Positions 41,490-50,761 of a DNA stretch of 64,000 nucleotides are shown here, piece by piece. Source of the stretch: JACDAN01 sp963801855 (GTDB lineage: Bacteria > Actinomycetota > Thermoleophilia > Gaiellales > Gaiellaceae); NCBI GenBank assembly GCA_963801855.1, contig CAWDGK010000002.1, forward strand, positions 930,001 through 994,000, written 5' to 3'. Numbering within the stretch: the first letter of the stretch is position 1; each line of letters begins with the position of its first letter. The position numbers and the translations under genes are program-made. The notes beneath the pieces are model-generated. The model did no database searches. It saw nothing but the letters and a program-made list of their open reading frames with translations, and was not told where the DNA came from.

Positions 41490-42867
41490 ATGCGTCCGCG
41501 ACTACCGCTCGCAGCCGGGATGGCCGCCGCCCGCGCGGCGGGCCGCGTCTCGCGCCTCGCAGGCGCCGGAGGAGGCACGACTCTTCCCGGCAAGCTCCTG
41601 AACGTCCTCGACCCGACGGCGGTGCGCCGGTTGGCCTCTCGTCTCCCTCGCGGTTCAGCCATCGTCTCGGCCACGAACGGGAAGACGACGACGGCGGCGA
41701 TGGTCGCCGAGATCCTTTCCCCGAGGGTCAAGCTCGCGCACAACCGCGCCGGGGCGAACTTGCTCTCGGGAATCGCGTCGACGCTCCTCTCGTCGAACGG
41801 CGCGGAGCTGGGGCTGTTCGAGGTCGACGAAGCCGCATTGCCCGACGTTGCCCGACGAGTGCAGCCGCGGGCGATGTGCCTGGGGAACCTCTTCCGCGAC
41901 CAGCTCGACCGGTACGGCGAGCTCGAGCTGGTAGCCGAGCGCTGGCGAGGCGTCGCGCGGGAGCTCGATCCGGGTTCCATCCTCGTCGTCAACGGCGACG
42001 ACCCGCAGGTCGGGGATCTCGCGCGCGAGCGCGACGGCGCGGTTGTGTTCGGCCTCGATGACCCGGCCTGTGGGTCTTCGAGTCTCCAGCATGCCGCGGA
42101 CTCGAAGTGGTGCGTCCGCTGTGGCACGCCCTATGAGTACTCCGTCGCGTACGTCGGCCACCTGGGCGATTACCACTGTCCCGGCTGCGGTCACGCCCGT
42201 CCGGCGCTCGATCTCGCAGCGAGGGCAGTGGAGCCGCACGGGCTGGAAGCCGTGTCGTTCGATCTCGTCGATTCGGAGGGATCGATGCGCGTCCGGCTCC
42301 CGCTTCCAGGCCTCTACAACGTCTACAACGCCCTCGCCGCCGCGGCGCTCGCCGGCGTTCTCGGCGCCTCTCGTGACAGAGATCCGGTCGGGCCTCGAGC
42401 GGTTCGACGCAGCATTCGGCCGTTTCGAGCGGATCAGGGTCGGCGAGGAGTCGGTGCTGATCCTCCTCGTGAAGAACCCGGCCGGCGCGAACGAGGTCGT
42501 TCGGACCCTCGTCGCCGGCGGGCCGCCCCGCCTCGCTGTGATCGCGCTGAACGACGCGATCGCCGACGGACGAGATGTCTCCTGGATCTGGGACGTGGAC
42601 TTCGAGCCCCTGCTGGAACGCCTCGACCGCATCGTGGTCTCCGGAGGCCGCGCAGCGGAACTTGCCCTGCGCTGTAAGTACGGTGGCTTCCCCGAGACCG
42701 CGATCGAGGTCGTACCCGAGCTTGATCGTGCACTCGATCGGGGCCTACAGCTGACGCCGCCCGGTGGCGAGCTCGTCGTCCTGCCGACCTACACCGCGAT
42801 GCTCTCGCTGCGCGGGATCGCCACCGATCGTGGCTGGGTCAAGCCGTACTGGGAGCGGGCTGCGTGA
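41490..42867 (+). CDS. murT: Lipid II isoglutaminyl synthase, MurT subunit (frameshifted in this sequence)
   Basis: Mur-ligase family subunit that, with GatD, amidates the D-Glu of lipid II. P-loop SATNGKTTTAAMVAEIL; EVDEAALPDVAR; CLGNLFRDQLDRYGELE; the MurT zinc ribbon WCVRCGTPYEYS with YHCPGCGHARP; PLPGLYNVYNALAAAALA. One extra base near 42363 (after GVLG) shifts the frame; the remainder (APLVTEIRSGLERFDAAFGR to the stop at 42867) completes the protein. Stop overlaps the gatD GTG. Confidence 0.93.
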
Positions 42868-43619
42868 GGATTCGGGTCGGCCACCTCTACCCCGACTACC
42901 TGAACATCTATGCCGACCGCGGCAACATCGCCGTCCTCTCGCAGCGAGCGGCCTGGCGTGGTCACGAGCTCGAGGTCGAGTCCGTCAGCATGGGCGATCG
43001 CCTCGATCCCGCGTCACACGATCTCCTCTATGTCGGCGGCGGTCAGGACCGGGAGCAAGCGCTCGTGGCACACGACATCGCGCGTAAGGGCGAGGAGCTA
43101 CGTGAAGCCGCTGGAAGCGGGGTCGCGATGCTGGCCGTCTGTGGCGGCTACCAGCTACTCGGACGCTTCTATCGAGAACGGTCGGGCGTCGAGCTACCCG
43201 GCGCGGGAGTGCTCCCGCTGCACACCGTCTGGGGCGATCGGCGGATGATCGGGGACGTCCTGCTCGAGTGCGAGCTCGAGCCGGGCGAGTCGCAGACGCT
43301 TGCCGGGTTCGAGAACCATGCGGGCCGAACGATCCTCGAGGACGGCGCAGAGCCACTCGGACGCGTCGTGGCCGGATACGGAAACGACGGGTCGAGCGGA
43401 TCGGAAGGCTGCCGGGCAGGCCGGATCGTCGGTACGTACCTCCATGGCCCTCTTCTGCCCCGAAACCCCTGGCTCGCCGACTGGCTGCTTGCACAGGCGA
43501 TCGGGCACCAGACCGGCGAGACGCCGACCTTCGAGCCGCTCGAGGACTCGCTCGAAGGCCTTGCCCACTCGGTTTCCGCTGCGCGAGCCAGGGCTCGCGG
43601 CGGCAAGGCAGCGCGCTAG
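42864..43619 (+). CDS. gatD: Lipid II isoglutaminyl synthase, GatD glutaminase subunit
   Basis: 251-residue class I glutamine amidotransferase. Catalytic Cys in MLAVCGGYQLLG, His in VGTYLHGPLLPRNPWLADWL. Starts RVGHLYPDYLNIYADRGNI, a strongly conserved GatD opening. Coupled to murT by a GTGA overlap; together they supply amidated lipid II for cross-linking. Confidence 0.95.
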   Translation: MRIRVGHLYPDYLNIYADRGNIAVLSQRAAWRGHELEVESVSMGDRLDPASHDLLYVGGGQDREQALVAHDIARKGEELREAAGSGVAMLAVCGGYQLLGRFYRERSGVELPGAGVLPLHTVWGDRRMIGDVLLECELEPGESQTLAGFENHAGRTILEDGAEPLGRVVAGYGNDGSSGSEGCRAGRIVGTYLHGPLLPRNPWLADWLLAQAIGHQTGETPTFEPLEDSLEGLAHSVSAARARARGGKAAR

Positions 43620-44078
43620 CTAGGGCACCCAGAGCGGTCCGAGGTAGACCACCGGGTCTCCCGTGCGCCACCGGGCGAGGAAGCGCTGGATCGGAGGGTG
43701 CAGCACGACCTCGTCGAGCTCCGCCACGGAGAACAGGCGGTGCCCCCTGACGGCCGCATCCTGCGACGTCACGGTCTCGAGCGAGCGATCGCCGAGGTCA
43801 CCGGCGAAGATGATGTGCACCACGTGCTTGGCCGCGAAGCTCTTCTGCGGCGCGATCGAGTCGACGATGGCGACGGGGCCTTCGACGGGTACGTCTTCGC
43901 CGAGGCCGACCTCCTCACGCAGCTCTCTGTGCAGCGCATCGACGAGGCTCTCCCCGGAGTTCACGCCGCCGCCGGGCAGCAACCAGTACTCCTTGCCCTG
44001 CTTTTCGTGCCTGCAGAGCAGGAGGCGGTCGCGCCACCGGAGAATCGCCGAAACTCGTATGCGCGGCTCGGCGCCCAT
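43620..44078 (-). CDS. NUDIX hydrolase
   Basis: 152 residues. Nudix box GGGVNSGESLVDALHRELRE then EVGL fits Gx5Ex7REUxEExGU. The rest (RIRVSAILRWRDRLLLC, VVHIIFAGDL) is the usual Nudix fold. Substrate not predictable. Convergent with gatD (adjacent stops), and four bases after dut. Confidence 0.9.
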   Translation of the reverse strand: MGAEPRIRVSAILRWRDRLLLCRHEKQGKEYWLLPGGGVNSGESLVDALHRELREEVGLGEDVPVEGPVAIVDSIAPQKSFAAKHVVHIIFAGDLGDRSLETVTSQDAAVRGHRLFSVAELDEVVLHPPIQRFLARWRTGDPVVYLGPLWVP

Positions 44079-44082
44079 GACG

Positions 44083-44518
44083 TCAGGCCCGGGAGGACCC
44101 GAACCCCCGGGCGCCCCGCTCGCTCTCCGGCAGCTCGTCGAGCTCGACCAGCTCGACGGCCGGAACCGGCAGGACGACGAGCTGGGCGATTCTCATGCCC
44201 CGGCTCGACGACAAATGGCGTCGAGGGATCGGTGTTGAGCAGAACGACCTGCACCTCGCCGCGGTAGCCGGAGTCGATCAATCCGGGAGCATTCACGATC
44301 GTGATGCCGCTCTTGGCGGCAAGGCCCGAGCGGGGAAGGACGAAGCCGCCGTGGCCTTCGGGAATCGCCACTGCGAGCCCTGTCGGGATCACCGCCCGCT
44401 CGCCGGGCGCGAGCTCGTGGCGGTCGCAGGCAGCGAGGTCGAGCCCGGCGTCGCCCGTGTACGCCTGCGCCGGAACGGCGGCGTCGGCCCGCAAGCGGCG
44501 GACCGGGAGCTCGATCAC
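44083..44518 (-). CDS. dut: dUTP diphosphatase (frameshifted in this sequence)
   Basis: Trimeric dUTPase converting dUTP to dUMP. Motif 1 AYTGDAGLDLAA, motif 3 PRSGLAAKSGITIVNAPGLI is complete in parts, motif 4 RGEVQVVLLNTD. One extra C after FVVEPG breaks the frame; removing it gives MRIAQLVVLPVPAVELVELD and the Gly-rich motif 5 RGARGFGSS at the C-terminus, stop at 44083. GTG start overlaps the hflX stop. Confidence 0.92.
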
Positions 44519-45839
44519 CGTGTCGCCCTGGTCGGCTCCGTGGAGTCGGCGATCAGATAGGGAGCGAAGCGCTGGATCTCACGACGCGGCAACCGCGCCC
44601 TGATGAACACCCCGTCCGGCCCGTCGATGCGCTCGTCGATCGGCGGCCCGAGCGCGTAGAGCTCCGCCAGCTTCGCGCCGTCCTCGTACGGGACGAGCAT
44701 CCGGACGAGCTCGAATCGCTCGGCGAACCGGTCGGCGACCCTGGCTCTCAGGGCGTCGAGCCCCTCTCCGGTTCCGGCGGAGATCTGCAGCGCCTCGGGG
44801 AATCTGTTCGCGAGGCGGCGCCGTCCGAGGGGGTCGACGGTGTCGATCTTGTTGAGGACGAGCTCGACGGGTAGCTCGTCGGCGCCGATCTCGGACATGA
44901 CGTCGTTGACCGCCCCCATCATCTCGTCGATCTCGTCGTCGCCCATCGACGCATCGACCACGTGGAGGACGAGATCGGCCTCGAGCGTCTCCTCGAGCGT
45001 GGCCGCAAAGCCCTCGACCAGCTCGTGCGGGCAGGCGGCGGATGAAGCCGACCGTGTCGGTCACGAGATAGCGGCGGCCATCCTCCTCGAAGGCCCGGGT
45101 CGTCGGGTCGAGGGTCTCGAAAAGACGGTCGTTGACAGAGACTCCGGCTCCGGTCAGCGCGTTCAGCAACGTCGACTTGCCCGCGTTCGTGTAGCCCGCG
45201 AGGGCGACCGTGGGCGTGTGGGAGCGCAGTCGCTCCCTGCGTCGGGTCTGACGCTGGCTGCCGAGCTCCTTGCAGGCGCCGGCGGAGAATCGAGACGCGG
45301 CGGCGCGCAAGCCGCCGGTCGGTCTCGAGCTGGGTCTCGCCGGGGCCTCTCGTTCCCACTCCGCCGTCCATACGGCCGGCCCCCAGACGCTCGAGGTGCT
45401 GCCACATTCCCCGCATGCGCGGCAGGTTGTACTCGAGCTGGGCCAGCTCGACCTGGAGCTTGCCCTCCGCGCTGTGCGCATGCTGGGCGAAGATGTCGAG
45501 GATCAGCTGGGTCCGGTCGACGACCCGCGCCTTGAGCTCGTCTTCCAGTCGGCGCTGCTGCGACGGCGAGAGCTCGTCGTCGACGAGGAGCGATTCCGCG
45601 CCGGCGGCGGAATACGCGTCCTTGAGCTCCGCCAGCTTTCCTTTGCCGACGAAGGTGCGGGGATCCGGCCGCTGCCGATGCTGGACGAGCGTGCCGACGG
45701 CGTCGACGCCGGCAGTGCGAGCCAGCTCGGCGAACTCGTCGAGCTCGCGCTCCTCGTCGATACCGGGCGGGATCACGGACACGATGAATCCCCGCTCCGG
45801 CTGCACGCCCGAAGCGGTTTCTGGCCGGCGAGCGGTCAT
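44515..45839 (-). CDS. hflX: GTPase HflX (two frameshifts in this sequence)
   Basis: Ribosome-associated GTPase that splits stalled ribosomes. N-terminal domain with RTFVGKGKLAELK and DRTQLILDIFAQHA; Gly-rich GVGTRGPGETQLETDRR; G1 ALAGYTNAGKSTLLNAL; G3 VTDTVGFIRRLP; G4 LVLNKIDTVD. Single extra bases near 45268 (after ILRRRLQ) and near 45027 (after RRLP) shift the frame twice; the three pieces join into one normal HflX. ATG overlaps dapL stop. Confidence 0.92.
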
Positions 45840-47014
45840 GCCCGGATTATGACTTTCTGCAGCGAGCTCTCGATTCGGCGGACGGCCTCCTCGAGCTGAT
45901 CGTCGGACACGGTGAGCGAAAGCCGGACGAAGCCCTCTCCACTCGTGCCGTAGCCGGGACCGGGCGAGACGACGACGTCGGCTTCCTCCAGGACGAGCGA
46001 CGTGAACGACGCCGAGTCATGCCCTTCGGGCACCCGGACCCAGAGGTACGGCGTGGCGCGCGGCGGCTCCACCTCCATGCCGATCCTTCCCAACGCCTGG
46101 ACGAGGAGGTCGCGCCGGCGTCGGTAGATCTCCGACATCTCGGCGGGAAAGCCCCGTTCGGCGGTCAGGGCTACGGTCGTTGCGCGCTGAAGTGCCTCGA
46201 ACATTCCCGAGTCGAGGTTCGCCTTCAGCTGCCTGAAGCGCTCGACGACTTCTGCGTTGCCCACGACGAGGGCGCAGCGCCAGCCGGTCATGTTCCACCC
46301 CTTCGAGAGGGAGAAGATCTCGACGCCGACCTCCTTCGCCCCGGGGGTCTCGAGGAAGCTCGGCGCCCGGTAGCCGTCGAAGCACACCTCCGAGTAGGCG
46401 TTGTCGTGAATCACGATCAGGTCGTGTTCCCGGGCGAACTCCACCGCACGTTCGAAGGCGCCCTCCGGCACGATCGCCCCGGTCGGGTTGTTCGGATAGT
46501 TCAGGTAGAGGAGGTTCGCGCGGGAAGTCATCTCCTCGGGGACTGCGTCGAGGTCCGGGAAAAACTCGTTCTCGGGCGTCAGCGGGAGGTAATGGATGTC
46601 AGCGCCCGAGAAGACCGGGCCGGACGTGTACGGCGGGTACCCGGGCTCCGGGCTCAGCGAGACATCGCCGGGATCGAGGATCGCCATGGCGATATGACCG
46701 ACCGCCTCCTTGCCCCCGAGCGCCGGGACGACTTCGCCTTCCGGGTCGATGTCGACGCCGAACCTGTCGCGGTAGAAGGACGAAGCCGCCTCTCGGAGCT
46801 CGTCCATGCCGTGGTTCGTCGGGTAGCGATGGGTTGCCGCGTCGTGGAGCCCCGCGGCCGCTGCCTCGACGATCGCGGGCGGAGTCGGGAGGTCCGGGTC
46901 CCCGATCGCCAGGCTGATGACGTCGATTCCCTCCCGCTTCTTCGAGGAGATCTTGCGCTCGAGCTCCGCGAAGAGGTACGGCGGGACAGCGTCGAGCCGG
47001 CGCGCGAATCTCAC
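45836..47014 (-). CDS. dapL: LL-diaminopimelate aminotransferase-type aminotransferase
   Basis: 392-residue class I/II PLP aminotransferase. SLAIGDPDLPTPPAIVEA, YPNNPTGAIVPEGAFE, IHDNAYSEVCFDG and the PLP-lysine motif FSLSKGWNMTGWRCALVVGN. The sequence is like DapL, which converts tetrahydrodipicolinate straight to LL-DAP. Its immediate neighbour dapF supports a lysine/peptidoglycan role. GTG start overlaps the dapF stop (GTGA); upstream frame is open but lies in dapF. Confidence 0.88.
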   Translation of the reverse strand: MRFARRLDAVPPYLFAELERKISSKKREGIDVISLAIGDPDLPTPPAIVEAAAAGLHDAATHRYPTNHGMDELREAASSFYRDRFGVDIDPEGEVVPALGGKEAVGHIAMAILDPGDVSLSPEPGYPPYTSGPVFSGADIHYLPLTPENEFFPDLDAVPEEMTSRANLLYLNYPNNPTGAIVPEGAFERAVEFAREHDLIVIHDNAYSEVCFDGYRAPSFLETPGAKEVGVEIFSLSKGWNMTGWRCALVVGNAEVVERFRQLKANLDSGMFEALQRATTVALTAERGFPAEMSEIYRRRRDLLVQALGRIGMEVEPPRATPYLWVRVPEGHDSASFTSLVLEEADVVVSPGPGYGTSGEGFVRLSLTVSDDQLEEAVRRIESSLQKVIIRA

Positions 47015-47793
47015 AGGGCGAGCTCCGTGCTCGTCTCGCCCTCGAAGATCTCCTGGGCGGGCCCGGTGAGCCGGGCGTTCATGCCGTCGTCCAGCTCGAC
47101 GAGGAGGTCTCCGCCCGCCAGGTGAACGGTGACGGGGCTCGAGCACCATCCCCTCGCGACGGCGACCCCGGCGGTCGCGACGGCGCTCGTGCCGGACGAG
47201 AGCGTCTCCCCCGCCCCGCGCTCCCAGACTCCCACCGTGATGTCGTTTTCGCCATCGACCCGGACGAGCTGGACATTCGTCCGCTCCGGAAAGCGAACGT
47301 GGTTCTCGATCAGCGGCCCGAGCCTGAGCAGTGTCTCCCGATCCGGCTCCATGCGAAGGACGGCGTGGGGATTCCCCACCGACGCCGGCGTGAACTCGAG
47401 CGTCTCTCCTGCAGCGTCGAGGCTCTCGGGATCCCCCACCTCGACCGGCCCCATGTCCATCTCGACGTCGAGGCCCCCGCGCATGCGGGCGACGACCTCG
47501 CGCGGACCGACGCGGATTCGCACGGTGTCTGCGCCGCCCCTGCGTGCGAGCCAGCGGGCCGCGATGCGCGTCCCGTTTCCCGAGAGCTCGGCGGTCGAGC
47601 CGTCGGGGTTCCAGATCACGATCTCCGCGTCAGCCCCATCTGCCGAGACGACTTCGAGCACGCCGTCGGAACCGACGCCGAAGTGGTAGTCACAGAGCAG
47701 GCGAGCCTGGGCGCCGGTCAGCGGGGAGCCGATGTCAGCCCGCTGGACCAGCAGGTAGTCGTTGCCGAGCCCATGCCATTTCGAGAATCTCAT
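47011..47793 (-). CDS. dapF: Diaminopimelate epimerase family protein with Ser in place of both catalytic Cys
   Basis: 260 residues, DapF fold: MRFSKWHGLGNDYLLVQ, AEIVIWNPDGSTAELSGNGT, VGNPHAVLR, ERTNVQLVR and WERGAGETLSSGTSAVATAG. DapF uses a Cys pair (in CGNGxR and ACGTGA motifs) to epimerise LL- to meso-DAP. Here codons read Ser71 (LSGNGTR) and Ser200 (SSGTSA). The protein is otherwise well conserved and sits with dapL, so either a Ser-based or different epimerase/lyase activity, or loss of function, must be considered. ATG 47793. Confidence 0.85.
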   Translation of the reverse strand: MRFSKWHGLGNDYLLVQRADIGSPLTGAQARLLCDYHFGVGSDGVLEVVSADGADAEIVIWNPDGSTAELSGNGTRIAARWLARRGGADTVRIRVGPREVVARMRGGLDVEMDMGPVEVGDPESLDAAGETLEFTPASVGNPHAVLRMEPDRETLLRLGPLIENHVRFPERTNVQLVRVDGENDITVGVWERGAGETLSSGTSAVATAGVAVARGWCSSPVTVHLAGGDLLVELDDGMNARLTGPAQEIFEGETSTELAL

Positions 47794-48644
47794 CGGCCAC
47801 CTCGCCCGCCGGTCGGTCGGCCGCCACGCTAACAAGGCCCGGTACCCGTCGCATCCACTTGCGCTGGTACGACGCGTAGCGAGTCGTCCTCCGAACGATG
47901 GTCTCCTTCGCTTCGTCCTCCGAGAGCTCGTCGATCTCGCGCAGCCCGAACGTCGGTGCGAGCCGTCGAGGAGATCGGACCTTCGAGAGCTCGATGCGCC
48001 TCGTCCACCACGCCGGACGCGAACATTCGCTCCGTGCGTTCGCGGATCCGGCGCTCGAGCACATCCTTTCCGACCTCGAGCCCGACGATCAGCGTCGGAT
48101 GCCTGGTCTCCTCGCTCCAGAGCCGGCCCTCTCGGGGCACGAGCGAGGTGCCGGAGTCGGCGAGCTCGAGGGCGCGCACGACGCGCCGCCGGTCGTTCGG
48201 ATGCAGCCGGGCGGCCGCGGCAGGGTCTCGATCGGCGAGGAGCTCGTGGGCGGCCTCCGGTCCGAGGCGGGCGTGCTCGGCCTCCCAGTGGGCCCGGACG
48301 CTCGGTTTCGGTGCGGGCGGCAAATCGAGGTCGACCAGAGCGGCGCGGAAGTAGAGGCCGGTTCCCCCGACGACGATCGGTGTCACATCGGTCTCCAGCG
48401 CACGATCGACGGCCGAGTGGGCCAGCTCGGCGTACTCACCCACCGACGCGTCGTGGTCGAGGTCCCAGATCCCCACCAGCTCGGTCTGGCGGTCGGACTG
48501 GTTGGTGAGAATCGGCAGGCCTCGGTAGACCTGCATCGCATCCGCCGAGATGAGTGTGGCCGGCACTCGGTCGGCGATCGCCTCGGCGACGTCGCTCTTT
48601 CCCGACGCGGTCGGCCCGAAGATTGCGATGACGAGCTCAGTCAC
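47735..48644 (-). CDS. miaA: tRNA dimethylallyltransferase (frameshifted in this sequence)
   Basis: Prenylates A37 of tRNAs reading U-starting codons. P-loop FGPTASGKSDVAEAIADR; ISADAMQVYRGLPILTN; VGGTGLYFRAAL; NDRRRVVRALEL; the last quarter (LREIDELSEDEAKETIVRRT, YASYQRKWMRR) lies in a shifted frame after one extra base near 47990. GTG start; downstream miaB-partner function is encoded at 49375. Ends 59 bases inside dapF. Confidence 0.93.
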
Positions 48645-49385
48645 GGAGGCGGGCGCGGGCCTGCTCGAGGTCCTCGTCCGACGCGCCTCCCGCCTTCAGG
48701 TAGCTCCGCGATGCTCCCGTATCGGCGCTCCAGCTCCTCGAGAACGCCGACCATGGATGGCGCCGGCGTGGCCGCGATGCGGTGGAGCCGCTCGAGCTCC
48801 GCCTCGTCGGCCGCCGTCGCGAACCACTTCTCGTGGCGGGTGCGCAGTCGCTCCTCGCTCAGGGCATAGTCGGCGGCGATCTCTTCGATCGGAACGCCTG
48901 CGATCCTGAGGAGGAACGCCGAGACGAGCCCCGTTCGGTCCTTGCCGCCGTGGCAGTGGACGATCACGCCGCCTTCCGGCGCCTGGGCCACTGCCCGGAC
49001 CGCCGCCGCCACGTTGTGCCGAAAGTGCTCGAGGAAGATCAGATAGACCTCCCGCGTCGCGTCGGCATGGCTCTCGGCCGCGGAGCTCACTGCCTCGACC
49101 TCGCTGGAAGACGTCCTCTCGATCGTCGAAGAACGGGATGTGGACGGGCTCCAGGGGAAGGTCGGCCGGTGGGTCCGCAGCGAGCTCCTCTTCCGACCGA
49201 AGGTCGACCACCGTCCGGACTCCGTAGTCGACGGCAGCCTTCCAGCCGGTGTCCGTGAGCAGCCTGACGCTGTCGGTTCGCACGACCGACTCCCAGCGGG
49301 TCTCCCCGCCGTCGTCGGTCGGATGGCCCCCGAGGTCGCGGGCGTTCAGGAGCCCGTCCCAGGCGAGGTCGCGGCTACGCGGCAA
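48637..49385 (-). CDS. Tyrosine-protein phosphatase, PF13350 type (two frameshifts in this sequence)
   Basis: Protein tyrosine/phosphoinositide-like phosphatase. N-terminal GLLNARDLGGHPTDDGG and RTDSVRLLTDTGW are typical; catalytic P-loop HCHGGKDRTGLVSAFLL; helical C-terminus. An extra A near 49105 and an extra C near 48707 break the frame; the corrected C-terminus reads YLKAGGASDEDLEQARARL before the stop at 48637. TTG start overlaps the miaB end. Confidence 0.85.
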
Positions 49386-50700
49386 CTGCGGCGAGCTGAG
49401 TGCCCTTGAGGGTCGTCGAGGTCGCTGCTTCGACCTCGACGTGGACGAGGTCGCCCGGGGCAGCCGTTCCGGCGAAGTTCACGGTCGTGTTTCGACGCGT
49501 GCGGCCACGGAGGTAGGCGGAGTCCGTACGGCTGAGCCCCTCGACCAGAACCTCCTCCACGCGACCGACGCGAGCCTGGTTTCGTTCGCGCGCGACGCGC
49601 TGGACGACGTCGATCAGCCGCTCGATGCGCTCTTGCTTGACCTCCTCGGGCACCTGATCCGACATCGTCGCCGCCTCCGTGCCGGCTCTCGGGGAGAAGA
49701 CGAAGGTGAACGCGCTGTCGAAGCCGATCTCCTCCACCGCTGAGACCGTCTCCTCGAAGTCGACGTCCGTCTCTCCGGGAAACCCCACGATCAGGTCGGT
49801 GGAGAGCGCCAGGTCCGGAATGGCAGCGCGCATCTCGTCGACGAGCCGAGTGAAGCGCTCGCGGCTGTAGGTGCGCCGCATCGCCTTGAGGAGTCGAGTG
49901 GAGCCCGATTGGAGCGGCAGGTGCGCGTGCTCGCACACGGCGGCGCATTCGGCCATCGCTGCGATCACCGGCGCCCGGAAGTCCTTCGGATGCGGGCTCG
50001 TGAACCGGATTCGCTCGATGCCGTCGACCGCGTCGCAGGCACGGAGGAGCTCACCGAAGCCGGTTCGGACGTCGGGAAGCAGGTCGCGTCCGTAGGAATT
50101 CACGTTCTGGCCGAGGAGCGTCAGTTCGCGCACACCGGCCCGGGCGAGGTCCTCGACCTCGGCGAGTACCTCACCAGGGCGGCGGCTCTGCTCCCTGCCC
50201 CGGACGGACGGCACGATGCAGTAGGCGCACTTGGAGTTGCAGCCCATCGAGACCTGTACCCAACCCTGAAATCTCCGCTCGCGATGCATCGGCAGCAGGC
50301 TGGCAAAGGCGCGCTGCTCGAGCCCGAAGCTGCCGCGGGAGACACCCTCGCCGCCGACTCCGAGCCATTCGCCGAGGTGCGCGATCGACCCGGGGCCGAA
50401 CGCGACGTCCACGAACGGGTACAGCTCGAAGAGCCGTTCGCGCTGAGCCTCCGCGTAGCAGCCCCCGACCGCGATCACCTTGTCGGGGTCGCTCTCCTTG
50501 AGAGCCCGTGCCTGGGCGAGATGCGCCGCGAACCGCTGGTCAGGCTTTTCCCGAATCGTGCAGGTGTTGAAGACCATGACGTCGGCCTCCGGGCGTGCGT
50601 CCGTCTCCCCCAGTCCGAGCTCCTCCAGCATGCCCTTGATCCGCTCGGAGTCGTGAGCGTTCATCTGGCAGCCGAACGTGGTGACGTGATACCTCCGCAT
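49375..50700 (-). CDS. miaB: tRNA-2-methylthio-N6-dimethylallyladenosine synthase
   Basis: Radical SAM methylthiotransferase, 441 residues, intact. N-terminal UPF0004 domain with TFGCQMNAHDSERIKG and NTCTIREKPDQR (cluster Cys), radical SAM CxxxCxxC in SMGCNSKCAYCIVPSVRG, and TRAM domain at the C-terminus. Acts after MiaA on the same A37 base; the two genes are one gene apart. Confidence 0.97.
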   Translation of the reverse strand: MRRYHVTTFGCQMNAHDSERIKGMLEELGLGETDARPEADVMVFNTCTIREKPDQRFAAHLAQARALKESDPDKVIAVGGCYAEAQRERLFELYPFVDVAFGPGSIAHLGEWLGVGGEGVSRGSFGLEQRAFASLLPMHRERRFQGWVQVSMGCNSKCAYCIVPSVRGREQSRRPGEVLAEVEDLARAGVRELTLLGQNVNSYGRDLLPDVRTGFGELLRACDAVDGIERIRFTSPHPKDFRAPVIAAMAECAAVCEHAHLPLQSGSTRLLKAMRRTYSRERFTRLVDEMRAAIPDLALSTDLIVGFPGETDVDFEETVSAVEEIGFDSAFTFVFSPRAGTEAATMSDQVPEEVKQERIERLIDVVQRVARERNQARVGRVEEVLVEGLSRTDSAYLRGRTRRNTTVNFAGTAAPGDLVHVEVEAATSTTLKGTQLAAVAA

Positions 50701-50761
50701 GAGCCAGATCGTAACCGCGGAAGCCTGACCAATCGCCGCCGCGAAGAGCGGGCGGACGAAG

